10,590 bases of DNA from Deltaproteobacteria bacterium (GTDB lineage Bacteria > Myxococcota_A > Polyangia > Polyangiales > Ga0077539): NCBI GenBank assembly GCA_016704445.1, contig JADJAE010000127.1, positions 1-10,590 of the forward strand. Reading direction: 5' to 3'. Within the stretch, counting starts at the first letter, position 1. Every line of letters begins with the position of its first letter. The notes beneath the pieces were generated by a model. It was not told the DNA's origin and ran no database searches. It was given only the letters and a program-made list of their open reading frames with translations. Position numbers and translations under genes: made by a program. Below are positions 5,479 to 10,590 of this stretch, in pieces.

Positions 5479-7200
5479 ATGCAGAGTCTGCCGATGCCGC
5501 CGTTGCAGTTCGTGCCGAAGCGGGAATTCTGGTTCGTCTCGGCCTTCGTCAACTCCGCCGCGGTCGACCCGCACGCCTGGGCCCGCGAGCTCGGCGAGCT
5601 CGTCGAGCGCCGGCTCCGCGACCTCGCCCCGGCCGACCTCCCCCGCATCGCCTGGGACCCCGACCTCGTGCGCCGCACCGTGGAGATGGCCCGCTCGGCG
5701 CGCGCCGTCGCCTCGTGGAACCCCTACCTCGACGGCTTCCCGTACTACGAAGAGAACGCCGGCCTGCCCTTCAACAAGCTCGGGTACTTCGAGATCGAGG
5801 TGACCTACTTCCCCGACGCGCCGGAGCGCCGCCGCGAGATCGAGCCCCTGATGACCCAGCAGCCCCCGACGGCGGTGCTGGAGCGGTTCCGCGAGCGCTC
5901 GGTGATGAAGTCCCACGGCCCCGTCCGGCTCGACCTCGCGTCGCCGGTCTACGTGCTGACCGTCACCGACGAGGCCCTGCCCGAGGCGCCGGCCTGGACG
6001 CGCGCCGCCGTCGACGAGCACAAGCGCTCGCTCGGCCCGTGGATCGAGGTCTACTCCGGCGCGTGGCCCGACTACACCGAGGACCTCTTCGACGCGCGGG
6101 TGCGGCACAACCTCTCCAACCGCCTCTCCGAGCTGCACTTCCTCCGCCGCAACTCGGGCTTCGTGTACATGGCGCCGGACAACCTTCGGCGCTTCTTCGA
6201 CGGGTACATGAGGCCCTTCGTGCTGGCCCCGACCGCGCAGCTCCGCGCGATGCACTACGCGCTCATGTCCATCAACGAGTCGCTGGACATCCTCCTGATG
6301 CGCGAGGCGCGCGAGGACTTCGCCGAGCCCGCGCACATCGACGCCAAGCTCCGCAACCTGCGCGCGCTGCGCGGCACGCTCCACATGCAGATGAGCGAGA
6401 TCTACGCGGAGGTGGACCGCAACCACCGGCAGCACTACACCGCCGTGCTGACCCACCTGCTGGGCGAGTTCGCGCTCGGGCCGGGGGGCATCCTCGCGCG
6501 CGTCGCGGAGAAGTTCGACACCCTCAACGACTCGATGCACCGGCTCTACGAGCGCAAGGGCGCCGAGGTCCAGGAGCGCACCCGCAGCGGCCTCGCGACG
6601 CTGGGCACGCTCTTCAGCCTCGGCGTGCTCTCGGACTTCGCGGCGCTGATGCTGGGCACGCGCACGGGGCTGGTGCGCCACGACCTCGTGGCGGGCGTGG
6701 TCAACGGGGTGTTCTCCGCGGTGCTGCTGGTCGTGCTGGTGCTCGCGCTCGTGTCGCGCCTGCGCCTGCGCCTCGCCGACGGGCGCGGGCAGGCGGTGGT
6801 CGCCGCGGACGCCGTGGTGCTGGACGGCGCGGGTCGCGTGCTGCTGATCACCCGCAAGACGCCGCCGTGCCGGGGCCAGCTCGCGCTGCCCGGGACGTGG
6901 GTGCCGGGGGGCGCCGAGCCCGAGGAGGCGCTGCGACGCGCGGTCAAGGACGAGACCAACCTCGACGTGATCGTCGAGCGCAGGTTCGGGGTCTACGACG
7001 CGCCCGAGCGTGACCCCCGCGGGCGCGTCATCTCGCACGCGTACCTCTGCCGACTGGCGACGGAGAGCTACGAGATCCGTTGTCGCGAGGACGCCGGGGA
7101 GGCCCGCTTCATCCCGATCGCCGAGCTCGACGGCGTCGACCTCGCGTTCGACCACGAGGACATCGTCGCGGACGTCGCGCGGTCGGTCGGCGCGGGGTGA
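5479..7200 (+). CDS. CorA-like-topology membrane protein fused to a degenerate Nudix domain
   Basis: The ATG at 5479 is chosen because coding bias begins there; an ATG at 5494 is also possible. The product is 573 residues. Residues 1-250 form a soluble mixed alpha/beta region ('REFWFVSAFVN', 'GYFEIEVTYFPDA') that I do not recognise. About 255-370 is helical, ending in one long helix ('ILARVAEKFDTLNDSMHRLY'). Two membrane helices follow at about 371-393 and 404-427, joined by a short loop without CorA's GMN motif. This long-helix-then-hairpin plan resembles CorA/two-TM channels and places both ends in the cytosol. Residues 435-570 are a Nudix domain of the ADP-ribose pyrophosphatase/NrtR-like type ('VVLDGAGRVLLITRK', 'DPRGRVISHAYLC'). 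Its Nudix box (T473-L495) is decayed: Gly to Thr, first Glu to Ala479, RE to R487-A488, EE to D491-E492, the late Gly to N494. Hydrolysis is doubtful; ligand sensing that gates the membrane part is an inference. Confidence 0.8.
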   Translation: MQSLPMPPLQFVPKREFWFVSAFVNSAAVDPHAWARELGELVERRLRDLAPADLPRIAWDPDLVRRTVEMARSARAVASWNPYLDGFPYYEENAGLPFNKLGYFEIEVTYFPDAPERRREIEPLMTQQPPTAVLERFRERSVMKSHGPVRLDLASPVYVLTVTDEALPEAPAWTRAAVDEHKRSLGPWIEVYSGAWPDYTEDLFDARVRHNLSNRLSELHFLRRNSGFVYMAPDNLRRFFDGYMRPFVLAPTAQLRAMHYALMSINESLDILLMREAREDFAEPAHIDAKLRNLRALRGTLHMQMSEIYAEVDRNHRQHYTAVLTHLLGEFALGPGGILARVAEKFDTLNDSMHRLYERKGAEVQERTRSGLATLGTLFSLGVLSDFAALMLGTRTGLVRHDLVAGVVNGVFSAVLLVVLVLALVSRLRLRLADGRGQAVVAADAVVLDGAGRVLLITRKTPPCRGQLALPGTWVPGGAEPEEALRRAVKDETNLDVIVERRFGVYDAPERDPRGRVISHAYLCRLATESYEIRCREDAGEARFIPIAELDGVDLAFDHEDIVADVARSVGAG

Positions 7201-7331
7201 CGCCGCGTCAGCTCCCGGAGCCCAGCGACCGAAGGGCTGTCCGGCGGCGGGCTTCTCGTCCCCGGGCTCCGGCTCGTCGACGGGCGAGCGCGTAGTCCCG
7301 CGGTGACCCGGATCAGGGTAGACCTCCGCCG

Positions 7332-9071
7332 ATGAACCGACGCACGATCCTCGCGCTGCTCTGGACGGGGCTCTCGGCCGCAGCTTGTGGCGACGCCACG
7401 ACCCCGCTGGAGAGCACCGACGTCCCCGTCGTCGACACCGCCTCGCCGGTGGACGTCCCGGCAGTGGACGTCCCGGCAGTGGACGCTCGGACGAACGACG
7501 CGCCCGCGGCGGTCGATGCGACGGCCCCGCGGGACGCCGCCATCGACCGGCGGTGGCGGTCGCAGACGCCCGACCCCGACGCTCCGAGGCCGCCGGCGGA
7601 CGCGGGCGGGTTGCGCGACGTCGCCGTCGATCGAGCGGTCGTGGTGATGGACGCGCCCCGCCCCGCGGACGTCGTCGCGGTCGACGCTCCGACGGACCGG
7701 GGCCCCATGGATGCGGGCGCGGCGGACGTCCCCGCGCTCGATGGGGCGCCCTTCTCCGACGCGGGCGCGGTGATGCCCTCGCGCACCCGCGTCGGCCCTC
7801 AGACCGGCGCTCGCATCGTGTTCAACTCCAGCGTGCAGCGCGGGTCGTTCTGGGAGCTCCCCAACGGCGACGTGCTCACCAGCTTCCAGACCTCGCGCAC
7901 CCAGCCGAGGCCCGGCGTCGCCATCTACGACCTGCACTACAAGATGCGCCGCATCGTCGGCGCCACCGTCGCCCCGATGCCCGACACGGCCGACGGCACC
8001 TGCCGCGACGACGGCCGCCTCAACGGCTGCGACGTGGGCCCCGACCCCGACGGCCCGAGCGAGCGCGCCCTCGTCGCCGCCGACGGAAGCATCCTCATCG
8101 TGCAGCGCCGCGCCATGTCCGACGGCCGCGGGTACCCCGCGCTGATGCGCCTCGACCCAGCGACCGGGACGCTCTCCCCGGTGGCCGAGTACGCCGACCT
8201 CCGATCGGCGCGGGCCGACACCGCGTACACCCCCCCGATGGCGCTGAGGGCGCTCGGCTCGGGGCAGATCGCCCTCGCCGCGGAGATGATCGGCGTCCCG
8301 GCGCAGACCCTGGTGGTGCTGCCCGACGGGCGGGTGGCGGCCCGAGCGCAGGGCTACGCGTTCGGCGACCGCTGGAGCCCCTTCGGGCTGCTGCTCGGCG
8401 AGGCGGCGGGGTACCCGCTCAACCGCTTCCGCTGGTGGGACGCGCGCACCGGGTCGAGCGCCTTCCTCTACGCGCTCCCGGGCGCCGAGCCAGGGATGTC
8501 CCCGCCGTCGTTTCGCACCTTCGTCTCCCCCTCCGGTGACGTGCTGCTCCCAGGCAACACGTACACCGATCGGTTGATCCACCTCGGGCCCGCCGGTCGC
8601 GTGGTCGAGGACCGCGCCTTCACTCCGTCGGGCTTCCTCGGCGTCTACGCCGACGGGGCCTACCTCACCTATGAGCGCTACGCCCCCGGCGACGTCGGGT
8701 ACGCCGCGCGCGCCCGCAACGCCGCCGGCGAGGGCACCCTCCTCTACGACGACGCGACCCTCATCCGCGACGCCGGGTGGTCGCCCGCGCCTCGCGGCGG
8801 CTTCCGCTACCCCTACATGCTGGGCGCGAAGCGCGCCGTCATCGACGACGCGGGCAACGCGTACATCGGCTTCGTGCTCCAGACCGGCGGCGACTCTCGC
8901 ACCGAGACGTACCTCGCGGCCTTCGCTCGCGACGGTCGTCGGCTCTGGGGTCTGCGCCTCCCGTCCACGGGCTTCGGCGAGTGCCACGCCCGCGCGGTGC
9001 TGAGCGGCCGGCGCCTCGCGGTGGTGTGCCCGGGGCGCTACGTGAACAACTTCCTCATCGTCGGAGAGTGA
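7332..9071 (+). CDS. Stalked lipoprotein with propeller-like domain
   Basis: The ATG at 7332 begins a clear lipoprotein signal peptide, 'MNRRTILALLWTGLSAAAC', with the lipid-carrying Cys at 19 followed by Asp. The ribosome site is weak (AGGG 13 nt upstream). Residues 20-147 are a disordered stalk rich in D, V, P and A ('SPVDVPAVDVPAVDA', 'MDAGAADVPALDGAP'), partly built from tandem DNA repeats. Residues 148-579 are a folded domain of repeated strand-turn motifs ('ELPNGDVLTSF', 'VAADGSILIV', 'VLPDGRVAARAQG', 'FVSPSGDVLLPG', 'IDDAGNAYIGFV'), matching a beta-propeller. Four cysteines could form disulphides ('CRDDGRLNGC', 'GECHARA', 'VVCPGRY'). The gene is intact with even codon bias. It starts 131 bp after the Nudix fusion gene, so it probably has its own promoter. 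The ligand is unknown; surface display on a spacer is the likely arrangement. Confidence 0.85.
   Translation: MNRRTILALLWTGLSAAACGDATTPLESTDVPVVDTASPVDVPAVDVPAVDARTNDAPAAVDATAPRDAAIDRRWRSQTPDPDAPRPPADAGGLRDVAVDRAVVVMDAPRPADVVAVDAPTDRGPMDAGAADVPALDGAPFSDAGAVMPSRTRVGPQTGARIVFNSSVQRGSFWELPNGDVLTSFQTSRTQPRPGVAIYDLHYKMRRIVGATVAPMPDTADGTCRDDGRLNGCDVGPDPDGPSERALVAADGSILIVQRRAMSDGRGYPALMRLDPATGTLSPVAEYADLRSARADTAYTPPMALRALGSGQIALAAEMIGVPAQTLVVLPDGRVAARAQGYAFGDRWSPFGLLLGEAAGYPLNRFRWWDARTGSSAFLYALPGAEPGMSPPSFRTFVSPSGDVLLPGNTYTDRLIHLGPAGRVVEDRAFTPSGFLGVYADGAYLTYERYAPGDVGYAARARNAAGEGTLLYDDATLIRDAGWSPAPRGGFRYPYMLGAKRAVIDDAGNAYIGFVLQTGGDSRTETYLAAFARDGRRLWGLRLPSTGFGECHARAVLSGRRLAVVCPGRYVNNFLIVGE
7449..7478 (+). 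repeat. Tandem 15-bp repeat in the lipoprotein stalk
   Basis: GTGGACGTCCCGGCA occurs twice back to back (7449-7463 and 7464-7478), and GTGGACG begins again at 7479. It encodes 'VDVPA' repeated in frame. Because the unit is a multiple of three, copy-number change would lengthen or shorten the stalk without breaking the gene. Confidence 0.8.
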
Positions 9072-9645
9072 TCGCCGCCGCCGCGCGACGCCGGGGGGCG
9101 GACTCGACCCCCGACGCCTCGGCCCAGCCCCGCGGCTCAGTGCTTGTGGAGCGGCGCGCGATCACGGTGCGGGCGTTCATGCCGGCGGTCAGCGCGTGGT
9201 CCATCGCGGAGTCCTTCGCCGGGAGCATCCCGATCTGCTGCGCAAAGGTGAACTGGTCGTACGCGACGAAGTTGTGCGCCACCAGCCCGTCGCGGAACGT
9301 GAAGCAGTCGATGCCGTTGAGTTCGAGGGGGCTGCCCGTGGGCTCGAGCCCCATCCACGGCGCGCCCGAGAAGGTCCCGGTCAGGTGCCACCGCACGAAG
9401 GCCGTGTCGCCGTCGCCCACGATCTGCAGGGCCTCGATGTGGAAGTCCGGAATCGCCGCGAACAGGTCCGCGAAGTACTTCCGCACGGCGCTCCGCCCGC
9501 GGATCGTGCCCGTCGGAAACTCCTCGACGATGTCCTCGGCCCAGTACTGCACCAGCGCTTCGGCGTCCCGCCGGTTGAGCTGATCAGCGAACACCTCGCG
9601 CAGCGTCTCCACCGGCGTGCGCGTCTTTGCGACAACGGTCTCCAT
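9055..9645 (-). CDS. SnoaL-like (NTF2-fold) polyketide cyclase/ester cyclase family protein
   Basis: The ATG at 9645-9643 is preceded by a full-consensus AGGAGGT with a 5-nt gap. The 196-residue product carries a SnoaL-like domain at about 12-142: 'LREVFADQLNRRDAEALVQY' opens the helical part, then 'LFAAIPDFHIEALQIVGDGD', 'FVRWHLTGTFSG', 'GLEPTGSPLELNGIDCF', 'TFRDGLVAHNFVAYDQ' and 'QQIGMLP', all in family order. Y129-D130 lies where SnoaL-type proteins keep an acidic pocket residue. Members act on polyketides or other small substrates in the NTF2-like cavity, and many are uncharacterised; no polyketide genes are seen here, so the substrate cannot be named. The ~50-residue Arg/Ala-rich tail after 142 is longer than the usual domain but keeps coding bias. 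The 3' end overlaps the convergent lipoprotein gene by 17 bp. Confidence 0.85.
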   Translation of the reverse strand: METVVAKTRTPVETLREVFADQLNRRDAEALVQYWAEDIVEEFPTGTIRGRSAVRKYFADLFAAIPDFHIEALQIVGDGDTAFVRWHLTGTFSGAPWMGLEPTGSPLELNGIDCFTFRDGLVAHNFVAYDQFTFAQQIGMLPAKDSAMDHALTAGMNARTVIARRSTSTEPRGWAEASGVESAPRRRAAAAITLRR

Positions 9646-9974
9646 GGTCCACCTCCTCCAGCGCGGCTCCCCTGAGACGCGCAGCAGCGTCTGGGCGAAA
9701 CTCCCGCCACCGAGGGGACCGCCCCGACGCTCCGGGAGTCTAACCCCACCGTAGAACGCGAGCGTCGTCGCGCAGGAGGGATCGCGGCGCATGGAGCCCG
9801 AGCTCGCTCGCGAGGCGCGTAGGCCTCGAAGGGCCGCTCGTAGGGCGCGCCGACCTTGTCCATGGGAAGTTCGACGCGAAGAAGCAGCGCTCCAAACCGA
9901 AGACGTCGAGCGCTGAAGCGGGGGCGCTGACAACCGACAGGACGCGGCGCCGCGGATGGGCATAGCGTGGGCGG
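9646..9974. other. Divergent intergenic region between the SnoaL-like and small lipoprotein genes
   Basis: About 330 bp without a convincing gene. It must hold the promoters for both neighbours. A locally less GC-rich stretch on the minus strand ('ttctacggtggggttagact', about 9737-9756) lies roughly 95 bp upstream of the SnoaL-like start and is a candidate promoter area, but no clean -35/-10 pair can be assigned. On the minus strand, 'MDKVGAPYERPFEAYAPRE' from an ATG at 9863 has coding-like codon ends but no ribosome site and no continuation, so it is at best a remnant. Confidence 0.4.
9651..9657 (-). promoter_or_regulatory. Consensus ribosome binding site of the SnoaL-like gene
   Basis: AGGAGGT on the minus strand, five bases before the ATG at 9645, is fully complementary to the 16S anti-Shine-Dalgarno core. 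It fixes the start and suggests efficient translation. Confidence 0.85.
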
Positions 9975-10445
9975 ATGCGGTGGCTCTTCGTTCTGGGTGT
10001 CGGTTCGTCGCCTGCTCCGATGGCGGCGATGTTGGTCCGGTAGGGGTGTGCCCCAACGACTCGGGCGGGCGCATGAGCTGCGTCGACGCCGGGGCCGCCG
10101 ACGTCCCGGCGGACACCGCCACTCCAACCGACACCGCCACAGAAGACCGGCCGACGCCCGCCGACGCCCCCGGCGACGCCTGCGTGCGTCCAGACGCTCA
10201 TCACGACCGCCGCGAGTCTGCCCGTGGGAAACCCTCCCCGCTCGATCTATCGGTGCACGTACCGCGGCGCGACGGTCTTCTACCTCCCGCCGCAGTGCTG
10301 CGATCAGTTCAGCTCGCTGATCTCGTCGGACTGCGAGCTGATCTGCTCGCCCGACGGCGGCTTCACGGGCGGCGGCGACGGGCGGTGCACCGACTTCACA
10401 CGGGCGAGCTGCACCCTGCTCTGGCAGGACGACCGCACTCGCTGA
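9975..10445 (+). pseudogene. Small Cys-rich (DUF6970-like) lipoprotein, two frameshifts
   Basis: Three consecutive frame segments make one sensible protein. Frame 3 from the ATG at 9975 gives 'MRWLFVLGVG'. Frame 2 continues 'FVACSDGGDVGPVGVCPND', completing a lipoprotein signal with lipobox F-V-A-C, then an acidic stalk ('DAGAADVPADTATPTDTATE'). Frame 3 resumes near 10190 with 'QTLITTAASLPVGNPPRSIY', 'VFYLPPQCCDQFSSLI', 'CSPDGGFTGGGDGRCTDF' and 'LLWQDDR', stopping at 10443-10445. One missing base near 10006 and one extra near 10192 cancel out, giving about 156 residues. The 'CCDQF...C.PDGG.TG.GDG.C.DF...W.D.R' pattern is that of a small Cys-rich domain found in many secreted bacterial proteins, which I associate from memory with DUF6970. 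Function unknown; disulphides or metal binding are plausible. The frame as given would not make the lipoprotein. Confidence 0.65.
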
Positions 10446-10590
10446 CCATCGTTCACCCTTACACCCCCGACGCGCCGGTCAAGCGCGCCCCCTGAGGTGC
10501 CCGACGACCGCAGCTCCCGCGCTACGTCGGTCAGTCGACCCACCCCCAAGGTCGCGGGAGCCATCACACAGGCGCGTCGGTGCGACGCGC

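Noticed and set aside
5407..7155. Upstream extension of the lipoprotein frame on the minus strand
   Set aside because: It is antisense to the Nudix fusion gene, with a His/Arg/Glu-rich shadow composition. The signal peptide and ribosome site fix the start at 5406.
5479..7200. Calling the Nudix fusion a CRISPR CorA effector
   Set aside because: No cas genes, array or partner hydrolase are in the window, and the N-terminal region is not recognised; only the general topology is shared.
7215..7272. Terminator between the Nudix fusion gene and the next gene
   Set aside because: CCGGAGCCC and GGGCTCCGG form a perfect 9-bp inverted repeat, but the loop is about 40 nt and no T tract follows.
7068..8987. 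639-residue minus-strand open frame
   Set aside because: It is a mirror of the plus-strand lipoprotein with Arg/Gly/Val-rich shadow sequence and no start signal or domain.
10512..10560. Inverted repeat GCTCCCGCG / CGCGGGAGC after the last gene
   Set aside because: It is 9 bp with a 31-nt loop in very GC-rich DNA and no T tract, so neither a terminator nor an operator can be claimed.

Overview
The window is very GC-rich, with C or G at almost every third codon position. It carries marks of a myxobacterium (Myxococcota, probably a Polyangia-type genome). These are Asp/Ala/Val/Gly/Pro-rich 'VDAG / DVP' stalks on surface proteins, several lipoproteins, a WGR plus WD40-like propeller protein, and the remains of a MYXO-CTERM C-terminal sorting signal. 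It looks like an ordinary accessory chromosomal stretch: I see no rRNA, tRNA, CRISPR array, phage module or transposase.

Layout. 1-1153 (+) is the 3' part of a propeller-like envelope protein whose C-terminal anchor lies one frame away from the body. 1324-2546 (-) is a WGR/WD40-like protein broken by one frameshift. 2748-3112 (-) is a small two-helix membrane protein, also needing one frameshift. 3259-3941 is a degenerate stretch: a truncated gene end, a ~410-bp foldback element made of two inverted ~165-nt units, and a frameshifted remnant on the other strand. 4159-5406 (-) is an intact Cys-rich lipoprotein, divergent from 5479-7200 (+), a membrane protein with CorA-like topology fused to a degenerate Nudix domain. 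7332-9071 (+) is an intact stalked lipoprotein with a propeller-like domain. It converges and overlaps slightly with 9055-9645 (-), a SnoaL-like protein. 9975-10445 (+) is a small lipoprotein with a Cys-rich 'CCDQF...PDGG...GDG' domain that needs two compensating frameshifts.

How the genes relate. No metabolic operon is evident; most genes are single units with alternating orientation. The shared theme is the cell envelope: five of the genes encode lipidated or membrane-anchored proteins, and three of these place a low-complexity acidic stalk directly beside the membrane anchor. The number of single-base frame disruptions, mixed with four long clean genes, suggests either indel errors in the assembly or a decaying accessory region; the sequence alone cannot decide. 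The best candidates for something new are the CorA-like/degenerate-Nudix fusion and the long foldback element.
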